A stretch of DNA of 64,000 nt, from the NCBI GenBank assembly GCA_937883785.1, contig CALGDE010000114.1, positions 1 to 64,000 on the forward strand. Reading direction: 5' to 3'. The notes under the pieces are model-generated. The model was not told where the DNA came from. It made no database searches and saw only the letters and a program-made list of their open reading frames with translations. Origin of the DNA: an uncultured cyanobacterium (lineage in GTDB: Bacteria > Cyanobacteriota > Cyanobacteriia > CACIAM-69d). A program made the translations under genes and the position numbers. Below are positions 19,718-28,283 of the stretch, piece by piece. Positions within the stretch are counted from its first letter, which is position 1, and every line of letters starts with the position of its first letter.

Positions 19718-22183
19718 GTGGGTGAAGCGGTGGCAGACAGGGCGGCAAGTAAAGTGGCAGAAAATCAGAAGGTTGCCTGGGACACTGAGGCGTGGAGATC
19801 GCTGCGGGCTACGTTGCGCCCAGGACAGCGGGCGATGGCGGATTGGACGGGCGGGCCTTTGGCGGTGTCGGCGGTGCCGGGGGCGGGGAAGTCCACGGGG
19901 ATGGCGCGGGCGGCGGCGTTGGCGATCGCCAAATTCCAATTACATTCCGCCAAAAAGCTGGTGGTGGTGACCTTTACACGATCAGCAGCGGCAAATTTAA
20001 AGCAAAAAATTCGGGCGGCGCTGGTGGAGTTGAACGTGCCGGTGCAGGGGTTTATGGTGTCGACGCTGCATGGTTTGGCATTTCAAATTGTGGGGCGATC
20101 GCGGGATTTGGCGGGGCTAGATCCCCAGGCATCGTTGGTGGTGCCGTCGCTGGATCATCGGTTAATTCGCGATTCGGTGGATCGGTGGATTGAGCGCAAT
20201 CCGATGGCGTTTCAGCAGTTGATCGAGGGCAATGGCTTTGACGGGGAGGAGGCGGAGCGGCTGCGGCGATGGTCGGTTTTGCGCACGGCAGTGTTGCCCA
20301 ATATGGCGCTGACGGCGATTCACGAGGCGAAAAGTTCAGGATTATTGCCGGACGATCTATACAAGTTGTCCCAGCTAAAGGTGGATTCCGGGCGCGTTGA
20401 TGATTTTGTTGTTGCCTATGACGGGTTGGCGATCGCCGCTGGACTTTATGAAGAATACGAACGGCTATTGCGATCGCGAAATTTGATGGATTACGACGAC
20501 GCGATTTTGGGAGCGCTGCGGGTGTTGGAAGATCCGCAGTTGCGATCGCGATGGCAGTCGCAGATTTTTGGCGTGTTCGAAGATGAGGCGCAGGATTCAT
20601 CACCGCTGCAAAATCGACTAATCTCAATTCTCGCCACCCTCCCACCTTACCAAGGGGGGACCGAGGGGGGATCCTCAGAGACTCAAGCGCTAACCAAAGA
20701 TTCTGGAAAAGGGGGCGATTCTTTGGGATCCCCCCACCCCCCCTTAATAAGGGGGGCTTTTGCTGGTGATGATTTGAATTTGATTCGGGTGGGCGACCCT
20801 AACCAGGCGATTAATTCTACGTTTACGCCTGCGGATCCGATTTTCTTTCGACGCTTTTGCCAACGTTGCGGCGATCGCGATTCTTTAGCAGAGATGAACC
20901 AGTCGGGGCGCAGCAGCGAGGTGCTCATCAAGGCGGCAAATTTTGCGTTGAACTGGATTAATCAGAAATTTGCCGAGGACAATCCTGCGTATTACAACGA
21001 CGAGCCTAAACCGGCGATCGCCCTGCCATTTCTACCCCAAACCATTTATCCCGTTGCATCGGACGATCCGCAGCCCGATGCCAACCCCGATCCCCTCGGT
21101 CCCGGTTTGGAAATCGATCGCCCCGACACCATCCACGACACGGCGGAAAATATTGCCCGGCGTGCGTTGCGATTGTTCAAGAAATATCCCAGCTACAGCG
21201 CTGCGGTTTTGGTGCGTACTAATGATCAGGGGCGATTTTTGGCGGAAACTTTTGAGGATCGTTATGGCGATCGCCTCCCGGTTTACGAGGTGGGTCGCAG
21301 CGATCGCCAGTCTCACGTGCCCGGCGAACTGCTGCGGCTGCTGCGGTTTATTGAACGTCCCCATTCCCCCGATAATCTCAAGGCGGCGCTTAAGGTGCTG
21401 GGCGATCGCAAATTAATCGAAAGCCAGGATTTGGATCGCCTTGCCAGCCGTCCCGAGGGATTTTTGTATCCCAGTCCGTTGGAGCCGCGCCATAGCGATC
21501 GCCGCCGCCAAGCCCAAAAAATTTGCACAGCCCTGTTGCGTGCCCGGCTGGCGCTAACCCCCTACAATCTGATTTCCTTTGTGTGCTTTACCCTGGGCTA
21601 TGACCCCACCGAGCTGGCCACCGCGGAAAAACTAATTGACGAATTGCGCCAGCGGGGAGCAGGGGATGGACGCCTGGGGACAATTTTGCAGCACCTGTCG
21701 CCCCTGGTTGCCAACGAAACCTTTACGCCGGTGGATGCGGAAGGGACCGCCGAATCTGCCTATATGCGATCGGGGCAGCTCACAATTATTACCATGCACA
21801 AGGCGAAGGGGCTGGATTGGGACGCGGTGTTTATTCCGTTTTTGCAGGCGAACAATATCCCTGGCAAGCCAAATCCGCCGCTGCCTGCGAATTTCCTCGG
21901 TGAAATCGACCTAGCTGAATGTATCCGCGCCCAGTTGCGCACCTATATCCAAAACCCCGAGGTGCAGGTTTTGCCAGCGTTGGAAGAGGCTTGGCGGGAG
22001 GCAAATCAATTGAAACTGGCAGAAAATTATCGGCTACTTTATGTGGCGTTAACCCGTGCTAAGCGCTACTTATATCTGGCAGCAGAACACCAAGCGCCGT
22101 TCTCCTGGAATAACCTCGACAATCTACAAGGGATGCAGTCTTGCCCTTTGGTTCAACCTTTGGAACGGGAATTTGGGTGCTAG
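19718..22183 (+). CDS. UvrD/Rep-type ATP-dependent DNA helicase with inserted repeat
   Basis: A superfamily 1 helicase of about 821 residues. Motifs in order: I AVPGAGKST, Ia VVTFTRSAAANLKQKI, II FEDEAQDSS, III VGDPNQAI, V ITMHKAKGLDWDAVF and VI LLYVALTRAKRYLYL, so the motor looks intact. No nuclease domain is visible at the C-terminus. Between motifs II and III is a 39-codon Gly/Pro-rich stretch encoded by a palindromic repeat element (20641-20757) that normal family members should lack. The start is a GTG at 19718, preceded by AAAGGG; the frame extends to a TTG at 19658. It is 30 bases upstream of the MmeI-like gene and is probably co-transcribed with it. Confidence 0.88.
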   Translation: MGEAVADRAASKVAENQKVAWDTEAWRSLRATLRPGQRAMADWTGGPLAVSAVPGAGKSTGMARAAALAIAKFQLHSAKKLVVVTFTRSAAANLKQKIRAALVELNVPVQGFMVSTLHGLAFQIVGRSRDLAGLDPQASLVVPSLDHRLIRDSVDRWIERNPMAFQQLIEGNGFDGEEAERLRRWSVLRTAVLPNMALTAIHEAKSSGLLPDDLYKLSQLKVDSGRVDDFVVAYDGLAIAAGLYEEYERLLRSRNLMDYDDAILGALRVLEDPQLRSRWQSQIFGVFEDEAQDSSPLQNRLISILATLPPYQGGTEGGSSETQALTKDSGKGGDSLGSPHPPLIRGAFAGDDLNLIRVGDPNQAINSTFTPADPIFFRRFCQRCGDRDSLAEMNQSGRSSEVLIKAANFALNWINQKFAEDNPAYYNDEPKPAIALPFLPQTIYPVASDDPQPDANPDPLGPGLEIDRPDTIHDTAENIARRALRLFKKYPSYSAAVLVRTNDQGRFLAETFEDRYGDRLPVYEVGRSDRQSHVPGELLRLLRFIERPHSPDNLKAALKVLGDRKLIESQDLDRLASRPEGFLYPSPLEPRHSDRRRQAQKICTALLRARLALTPYNLISFVCFTLGYDPTELATAEKLIDELRQRGAGDGRLGTILQHLSPLVANETFTPVDAEGTAESAYMRSGQLTIITMHKAKGLDWDAVFIPFLQANNIPGKPNPPLPANFLGEIDLAECIRAQLRTYIQNPEVQVLPALEEAWREANQLKLAENYRLLYVALTRAKRYLYLAAEHQAPFSWNNLDNLQGMQSCPLVQPLEREFGC
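20641..20757. repeat. Palindromic C/G-rich dispersed element inside the helicase gene
   Basis: The two ends are imperfect inverted repeats: CTTACCAAGGGGGGACCGAG with GGGGGGATCC on the left and GGATCCCCCCACCCCCCC with TTAATAAGGGGGG on the right, with about 50 bases between. The same C-rich motif recurs at 26872-26903 and, decayed, near 13187-13256. The length as marked is 117 bases, exactly 39 codons, and it stays open in the helicase frame. It looks like a small non-autonomous element (MITE-like) tolerated as a peptide insertion. Ends are approximate. Confidence 0.75.
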
Positions 22184-22215
22184 GATCATACTTATGTGTT
22201 GGATAAGTTTTTGTG

Positions 22216-24963
22216 ATGACTGATTCGTCTTCTGCTCAGGGACTCGCAGAATTTTGCAAGTTTTGCCAGGGGCATCTCACGGGGGATGAGAAGGGGGAGG
22301 CGCAGATTTTTTTGGATCGGTTCTTTCGGGCATTTGGACACAAGGGGGCGATCGAGGCGGGGGCGGTTTACGAGAAGCGGATCAAGAAGGGGAGCAAGAA
22401 GGGGAAAACGGGGTTTGCGGATTTGGTTTGGAAGCCGCGCGTGTTGATTGAGATGAAAAAGCGCGGGGTGGATTTATCGAAGCATTATTCCCAGGCGTTT
22501 GAGTATTGGCAGCGGGCAGTTCCTGATCGCCCGCGCTATGTGCTGCTGTGCAACTTTGATGAGTTTTGGGTTTACGACTTTGATATTCAAATTGATACGC
22601 CGTTGGAGCGGGTGACGCTGGAGGAGTTGCCGGATCGTGCCAGTGCGTTTGGGTTTATGTTGCCTCGGGAACGGCGATCGGTGTTTGGCAATAATCAGGT
22701 GGAGGTGACGGAGAAGGCGGCTCGGCGGTTGGGGAAGGAGCTTTATCCGGTGTTGCGCGATCGCCTGCAAAAGCAACAAAAGCTGTCGCGGGCTGAGGCG
22801 GATTTGATGGCGCAGCGGTTTGTGTTGCAGTGCGTTTTGGCGATGTTTGCGGAGGATCGGGGGTTGTTGCCGGACAGTTTGTTTGTGCGGTGTGTGCAGG
22901 ATTGTGTCGGTGGCGAAAGTTCTTACGATGTGATTTCGCGGGGGCTTTTTGGGGAGATGAACGCGCCGGGGATTACGGCGGCGGGGCGGTTTGCGGGGGT
23001 GGATTATTTCAATGGTGGGTTGTTTTCTACGGTGGATGGGCTGGAGCTGACGAAGGAGGAGCTGAAGATTTTGGAGGTGGTGGCGCTGGAGGATTGGAGT
23101 ATGGTGCGCCCGGCGATTTTTGGCAGCATTTTTGAGTCGGCGATCGACCAGGAGGAACGGCACGCGCGGGGGATTCATTACACATCGGAGGCGGACATTA
23201 TGAAGATTGTGCGTCCGACAATTTCGCGGTTTTGGGAGGAGCGCATTGAGCAGGCGTCCACGATTAAGGATTTGGAGGCGCTGCAAGGGGAGTTGCGGGA
23301 TTATCGGGTGTTAGATCCGGCGTGTGGATCGGGGAATTTTTTGTATTTGGCGTATCAGGAATTAAAGCGAATTGAGCAGGAGTTATTGGAGAAAATTCGT
23401 GGCAAACGAAGGTCATCCAGAGATCAAATTCAGATGGGGTTTGTGACGCCGCTACAGTTTTTTGGGATTGATATTAATCCGTTTGCAGTGGAGTTGGCGC
23501 GGGTGACGTTGATGATTGCCAGGAAGGTGGCGATCGACCGGTTGGAGTTGATTGAGCCTGCGTTGCCGTTAGATTCGCTGGATGAAAATATTGTTTGTGA
23601 CGATGCTCTGTTCACAGAGTGGCCCAAAGCTGATGCGATCATCGGCAATCCACCATTTCTAGGAGGACGAAATGTACGCTTGCAACTTGGTGACGAGTAC
23701 GTTGATCGGATGGTGAGACAATTTCCCCAGGTAAAAGACGCAGTTGATTTTTGCACCTACTGGTTTCGACTATCACACGAAAGACTAGGGAAGAGTGGAC
23801 GTGCTGGCTTAGTAGGGACAAACTCTATCAGCCAGGGGTTAAGTCGGAAACAATCACTTGACTTCATCATTAGCAACGATGGGAGCATTCATGAAGCCAT
23901 ATCAACACAGCCTTGGTCGGGTGAGGCAAACGTGCATGTCAGCATCATAAATTGGAGCAACAAGGAAAGTTCAGCCAATTACTTAGATCACCGACTTGTC
24001 GATAGTATCAACTCTTCTCTCAGCGCTTCAACCAGTGTCACAGACGCACAGCTCATACAAAGCAATTCAGGGTATAGCTTTATTGGCATTCAGCTAACAG
24101 GAAAAGGATTCTTCATCGATCTAGAAACAATGGAGAAGTGGGGTAAACAGGATCCTAAAAATTTAGAGGTTGTGAAGCTTTTCTCAATGGGCAGAAACTT
24201 AGCATCAATCCCAAATGGAGTCCCAGATAGATGGGTTGTTGATTTCAATGATCTGTCTATTGAAGATGCGATGACTTACGAAGCTCCTTTCAAACACGTT
24301 CTGGAGTATGTAAAGCCAGTCCGCGATAAGAATCGTAGGGCTGCTACTAGAAAGTACTGGTGGCAGTATGGAGAAAAGCGACCAGGCATGAGAGCAACGA
24401 CCAAAACCCTGCGATACTTCTTCGCAGTTCCGAGGGTCTCTAAGTGGGAAGTTTTTATTCCTTTTAAAAGCAAGTGGCTACCGGGAGACCTAAATGTTGT
24501 CATTGCCTCAGACGATTTCTACATCTTGGGGCTCATCACTTCAGAAACTCACCGAACTTGGGTTAAAGCCCAAAGTTCAACTTTGGAAGATCGAACTCGC
24601 TACACGCCCAAGACCTGCTTTGAAACGTTTCCATTTCCACAGACGCCACTGCTGAAGACTGTTGAGAAGATTCGAGAAACAGCGATCGCCCTCCACGAAT
24701 ACCGCAGTGAACAAATGGAACAAAAACAGTGGGGAATCACAAAGCTGTATAACGCCTACTTCGACGAACCCGCCAGCCAACTCTATAAACTCCACAAAAA
24801 GCTGGATAAATTGGTGCTCGATGCCTATGGATTTGATCCCAAGGGCGATCGCCTGGAACAGCTTTTGGAATTGAACTTGGAACTGGCAGCCAAGGAAAAG
24901 CGCGGGGAATCGGTGGTGGGTCCTTGGGCGATCGATAATCCGCCGAAACGGGACGAGAGTTAG
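22216..24963 (+). CDS. MmeI-like type IIG/IIL restriction-modification enzyme
   Basis: A 915-residue single-chain enzyme that should both methylate adenine and cut DNA. A PD-(D/E)xK nuclease signature lies at the N-terminus: D69 in FADLVWK, then E79 and K81 in IEMKKRG. A helical spacer follows (residues about 165-340). The N6-adenine methyltransferase has motif I DPACGSGNF (residues 367-375) and catalytic motif IV GNPPF (477-481). The target-recognition region follows, and the end is a conserved tail (LHEYRSEQMEQKQWGITKLYNAY). No separate specificity subunit is needed in this class. The start used is the ATG at 22216, immediately after an in-frame GTG. Base composition changes between about 23,590 and 24,660, over the recognition region. 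The recognition sequence cannot be read. Confidence 0.9.
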   Translation: MTDSSSAQGLAEFCKFCQGHLTGDEKGEAQIFLDRFFRAFGHKGAIEAGAVYEKRIKKGSKKGKTGFADLVWKPRVLIEMKKRGVDLSKHYSQAFEYWQRAVPDRPRYVLLCNFDEFWVYDFDIQIDTPLERVTLEELPDRASAFGFMLPRERRSVFGNNQVEVTEKAARRLGKELYPVLRDRLQKQQKLSRAEADLMAQRFVLQCVLAMFAEDRGLLPDSLFVRCVQDCVGGESSYDVISRGLFGEMNAPGITAAGRFAGVDYFNGGLFSTVDGLELTKEELKILEVVALEDWSMVRPAIFGSIFESAIDQEERHARGIHYTSEADIMKIVRPTISRFWEERIEQASTIKDLEALQGELRDYRVLDPACGSGNFLYLAYQELKRIEQELLEKIRGKRRSSRDQIQMGFVTPLQFFGIDINPFAVELARVTLMIARKVAIDRLELIEPALPLDSLDENIVCDDALFTEWPKADAIIGNPPFLGGRNVRLQLGDEYVDRMVRQFPQVKDAVDFCTYWFRLSHERLGKSGRAGLVGTNSISQGLSRKQSLDFIISNDGSIHEAISTQPWSGEANVHVSIINWSNKESSANYLDHRLVDSINSSLSASTSVTDAQLIQSNSGYSFIGIQLTGKGFFIDLETMEKWGKQDPKNLEVVKLFSMGRNLASIPNGVPDRWVVDFNDLSIEDAMTYEAPFKHVLEYVKPVRDKNRRAATRKYWWQYGEKRPGMRATTKTLRYFFAVPRVSKWEVFIPFKSKWLPGDLNVVIASDDFYILGLITSETHRTWVKAQSSTLEDRTRYTPKTCFETFPFPQTPLLKTVEKIRETAIALHEYRSEQMEQKQWGITKLYNAYFDEPASQLYKLHKKLDKLVLDAYGFDPKGDRLEQLLELNLELAAKEKRGESVVGPWAIDNPPKRDES

Positions 24964-24968
24964 ACAGC

Positions 24969-26453
24969 TTATGGGGTTTCAGAGGGGCGCTCCTCCTGTT
25001 GGATATTTTCCAGCTTTTTCCCCCGAGGCAAATTGGTAAAGACGCGATCGCCCGATTCCAGCCCATCTAAAATTTGAATCTGCTGTTCCACCACCGGTCC
25101 CAACGTAACCGGACGGAACACCGGCTCTTGCTCCTCATTGGGCACCAACACCCCCGTTTTGCCCTTAATGGTTACCACTGCCACCGTCGGTACCACCAGC
25201 GCATTTTTCAAAGAATCCCCCAAAAACACCAGCTCCACATTCATCCCAGAGCGCAACACATCCCGCCCGGTAACCAGCGACAAGCGCACTTCAAAATAGG
25301 TCACATCCCGCTCCAAAATTGCCTCCGGCGCAATCCGCTTCACCTGGGCATCAAAGGTGCGATCTGGATAAGAATCGGCACGCACTTTTACCGTCTGCCC
25401 CTGGCGAATCAACCCAATATCCACCTCCGGCACCTGGGCCAAAATCTCCAATCCCTGAGCTAAAGCCGCGATGGAAGTCGAGGTAGCCCCCGTTCCCGTT
25501 GACGCTGAAGTGGTGGGGGTCACAAAAGCCCCCGGCTCCGCATATTTCTGGGAAATAAACCCGGAAAAAGGGGCGCGAATTTGGGTGTCATTAAGCTGGG
25601 TTTGAACCAGCGCCGCATTGGCTTGGGCTTCCTTCACCGCCGCCCGCGCCTGGGCAATCTCCTCCACCCGAAATCCATTTTGCAACCGCTCCAAACCGCG
25701 CCGCGCCTCTGCCAAGCCCGCCTGCGATCGCGTCAAATCCGCCTCCGCGGCCCGCGCCTCCTGCACCGCCCCATCCAACGAATCCCGCTCAATCACCCCT
25801 TGCTCCGTCAACGTCTGGTTCCGCTGTAGGCGAGTTTTTGCCAAATCCAACCGCGCCTGGGAACTAGCCACATCCGCCTGGGCACGATTGACCCGCGCCC
25901 GCGCCTCCGCAATATCCTCCGGACGACTGCCCGCCTCCAGCCGCAATAATTCTGCCCGCGCCCGATCCACCGCCGCCTGGGCTTGCCCTAACCGCGATCG
26001 CACCTCCGAATCATCCATCTGGGCAATCACCTGCCCCGCCGCCACGGAATCCCCTTGCTCCACATACAGCTGCACCAACCGCCCCGACGTTTTCGGGCTT
26101 AAGTTTACTGTCCGCACCGGGCGCACCGTTCCAGTGGCACTAATTTGCGCCGTAATATCCGTCTGGTCCACCACCACCGTCAGCGCGTCTAAATTCTCTT
26201 CGGGCGATCGCGGTGCAGTGCGCCTCGACACCGCCAAAACACCAGCGCCCACCAAAACGACACTAGCCAAAACTCCCCAAACAATCGGACGTTTCCAAAA
26301 CGGCGGCGGCTTTAATCCCAACTCCCGCTCATCGTCCCGAGAAGGTCCTAACGACTCCCCGAAGGAAGGTAGTTCGGCGGGGGAAAAATCCTGTGAATCT
26401 GGCGATCGCTCCAACTCAGCATCAGGCTTAGAATCGGGCTTGGAAATAGTCAT
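24969..26453 (-). CDS. Periplasmic adaptor (membrane fusion) protein of an efflux system
   Basis: A 494-residue RND/ABC-type efflux adaptor, HlyD-like. After a charged cytoplasmic lead, one membrane helix (RPIVWGVLASVVLVGAGVLAV, about residues 55-76) anchors it. The lipoyl half-motifs follow (ISATGTVRPVRTVNLSPKTSGRL, QGDSVAAGQVIAQMDD), then a long alpha-helical coiled-coil hairpin (about residues 145-285). The second lipoyl half and beta-barrel come next (IRAPFSGFISQKYAEPGAFV, then VDIGLIRQGQTVKV). The ATG at 26453 is preferred over the GTG at 26465. Its transporter partner is not in the window. It converges with the MmeI-like gene, five bases apart. Confidence 0.92.
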   Translation of the reverse strand: MTISKPDSKPDAELERSPDSQDFSPAELPSFGESLGPSRDDERELGLKPPPFWKRPIVWGVLASVVLVGAGVLAVSRRTAPRSPEENLDALTVVVDQTDITAQISATGTVRPVRTVNLSPKTSGRLVQLYVEQGDSVAAGQVIAQMDDSEVRSRLGQAQAAVDRARAELLRLEAGSRPEDIAEARARVNRAQADVASSQARLDLAKTRLQRNQTLTEQGVIERDSLDGAVQEARAAEADLTRSQAGLAEARRGLERLQNGFRVEEIAQARAAVKEAQANAALVQTQLNDTQIRAPFSGFISQKYAEPGAFVTPTTSASTGTGATSTSIAALAQGLEILAQVPEVDIGLIRQGQTVKVRADSYPDRTFDAQVKRIAPEAILERDVTYFEVRLSLVTGRDVLRSGMNVELVFLGDSLKNALVVPTVAVVTIKGKTGVLVPNEEQEPVFRPVTLGPVVEQQIQILDGLESGDRVFTNLPRGKKLENIQQEERPSETP

Positions 26454-26703
26454 GGGAAGAGACACGCTTAAAGCAGACGGGTTGAGCAGGCGTTCAAAAA
26501 GCTCTTCTTTTACTGTAGTGCGCTAGCCCAACGCTGGGGGCGATCACCAACCAATTCCTAAGGCTCAACACCGTTCGTCACGTCACGTTATAGGCGCAAC
26601 GCATCGTTATTTTCCGCCATCTTTATCTACACTCAATCCTGGCAAACCTCACAAAGCCTACGCAAAAGATCGCCCACATAAAAGACTGCCGGCACAAAAC
26701 CTC

Positions 26704-26740
26704 GCCCTCACCCCAAACCTCTCTCTCTCTGAGGGAGAGG
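26704..26740. repeat. CT-rich dispersed repeat
   Basis: GCCCTCACCCCAAACCTCTC is followed by CTCTCTGAGGGAGAGGAAC. This is an imperfect hairpin of the CCCTCACCCC...CTCTCCC...GGGAGAGG type common between cyanobacterial genes. A related fragment may be present at 16506-16540. No function is known. Confidence 0.55.
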
Positions 26741-26871
26741 AACTTCAGAGATAAAAATGAATCTAAGAACGTCAGTTCAACGAAAAGTCATCCTTACCAA
26801 GGGGAATTGGGGGAATTCTCAGGTGCTTGACCTGGTAGCGGGAAGTTTTAGTAACAAAGGATAGGGAAAGG

Positions 26872-26903
26872 CTCCCCCCTCAGTCCCCCTTGATAAAGGG
26901 GGA
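26872..26903. repeat. C-rich palindromic repeat, short copy
   Basis: CCCCCCTCAGTCCCCCTTGA followed by TAAAGGGGG. It matches one arm of the element inside the helicase gene, read on the opposite strand, with few differences, and so marks a dispersed family in this genome. Confidence 0.6.
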
Positions 26904-26971
26904 AGCGTATTTAAGCTAATTCTTTGCCGTCGAACTGACGTTAAGGGGATTTTTCCCGTTTTGCGCCTTTC

Positions 26972-28036
26972 CTAGCGACGACTTTGGCTTGTGCCGCGAT
27001 TTTGTAGCAGCGACGGCCAGGTGTCCGTTCTGGGTAACCCTGTGGGACCCAGGCGCATGGGCGATCGCCGAGCCTCCGGTACCCCCAGGGGAACGCCATC
27101 TTCGCACGGGCGCATACTCATCACCGTGCCCACGATAGAGTCGATCGCCCCCAGCATGCGACTGCCGGACTGCCCAGGCTGATTAACCAAAATGCTAAAT
27201 AGCAACGTGCCGTAGAGGGGATGCTCTAAATAGCCGGACAGTGCGCGAACCCCTCGCAGGGTTCCGGTTTTTGCAAGAACGCGACCGGCAACGGGGGTGC
27301 CTTTAAAGCGACGGCGTAGGGTGCCAGACCGTCCCGCGATGGGGAGCGATCGCCGAAACGCATCACTGCCCTGGGCTCGGTTCATTGCCGCCAGCAGCTG
27401 AATTACCGTCCCTGGCTGCACGGAGTTGCCCCGGGATAAACCGGACCCATCTCGCATGCGAAAACCGTTGGGATTAACGCGCAAATCCTTTAGTGCCCGC
27501 TTAACCCCCGACGAATACCCCATGGTGCGGAACAGGGCATCGGCGGATTTATTATTGCTGCGCTCGTTAATATACTTCACCCAATCAGCCACCCGAGACT
27601 GATAAGGGCGAGCGTCGGGACCGTACCGTTGCAGGGCAGCGGCGGTCACAAACAGCTTCATATTCGACGCCGGAATAAAAAAGTTGTTGCTGTTGCGCTC
27701 ATAAAAAACGGTGCCGTCCTGAAGAGCCTGCACCTTAATTCCCCAGCGCCCCTTTCGAAAGGTAGGGGCATTAACCACCCGGTTAATCCACGTGTCCAAA
27801 TCATTGGCACAAACCCGACCCGTTTGCGCCAGCAACATCGGATCCGTGGGACTGCTTTCTGCTAATTCTGGCGATATTTCAGGGGGTGATGTTTCAAGGG
27901 ATGGGCGAGAGGCGGCGATCGCCGGAGACAGGGGCAGCCAACCTTGAAGGGTGACGGCTAGGGCTGCACCGAATCGGGTAGCCGTGCGACGCCAACGGAA
28001 AACCTTGGGCGATCGCGGGTCAGAAAACTTAGCCAT
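26972..28036 (-). CDS. D-alanyl-D-alanine carboxypeptidase/endopeptidase, PBP4 (S13) family, compact form
   Basis: A 354-residue penicillin-binding protein that would trim or cleave peptidoglycan cross-links in the periplasm. After a signal peptide ending PAIAA, the catalytic SxxK is SNMK in IPASNMKLF. The second motif SxN is SNN in NERSNNKSADALF, and the third is KTG in VLAKTGTLRGV. Family members usually carry a large insertion between SxxK and SxN. Here only about 30 residues separate them, so that accessory domain is missing. The C-terminus after residue about 300 is Pro/Arg-rich and unlike the family. The start used is the ATG at 28036; a GTG at 28054 is in frame. Activity is plausible because all three motifs remain. 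Confidence 0.86.
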   Translation of the reverse strand: MAKFSDPRSPKVFRWRRTATRFGAALAVTLQGWLPLSPAIAASRPSLETSPPEISPELAESSPTDPMLLAQTGRVCANDLDTWINRVVNAPTFRKGRWGIKVQALQDGTVFYERNSNNFFIPASNMKLFVTAAALQRYGPDARPYQSRVADWVKYINERSNNKSADALFRTMGYSSGVKRALKDLRVNPNGFRMRDGSGLSRGNSVQPGTVIQLLAAMNRAQGSDAFRRSLPIAGRSGTLRRRFKGTPVAGRVLAKTGTLRGVRALSGYLEHPLYGTLLFSILVNQPGQSGSRMLGAIDSIVGTVMSMRPCEDGVPLGVPEARRSPMRLGPTGLPRTDTWPSLLQNRGTSQSRR

Positions 28037-28283
28037 AGCGAACTGGGACGGCACGTTAAGGGCCGATTAAAACAACGATGCAGCGACTTCTGTTTACCGG
28101 ATTAGTGGAGCCCAAACCGTAAGAACCGATGCATTTATGCCCCGTTTGGTGTGTGTGAGGCGAGGCAATGGACTGAGAATAGTCTATTCCCGTCCATTTG
28201 TGATCCCCGAGGTGGCAATTGAAGAGGATAGCAATCACCAGGAACCCGCAGATAAGACGGTCTTCGTCAGAATTGACGCGCAA

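Larger units (their letters stand above)
26466..26971. other. Intergenic stretch with two dispersed repeats
   Basis: No gene is supported here. It contains a CT-rich repeat and a C-rich palindromic repeat, listed separately, and probably the promoter of the adaptor gene near its left end. Confidence 0.5.

Noticed and set aside
22474-23286. 270-codon His/Pro/Arg-rich frame opposite the MmeI-like gene
   Set aside because: Composition is a by-product of the G-rich codons on the other strand; the plus-strand gene has catalytic motifs.
25618-26526. 302-codon frame opposite the efflux adaptor
   Set aside because: Ala/Ser/Arg-rich antisense shadow; the adaptor has full domain structure.
28056-28283. 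75-codon frame between the PBP4-like and sbcC genes
   Set aside because: No ribosome site, no recognisable features, and it fills an ordinary intergenic gap.
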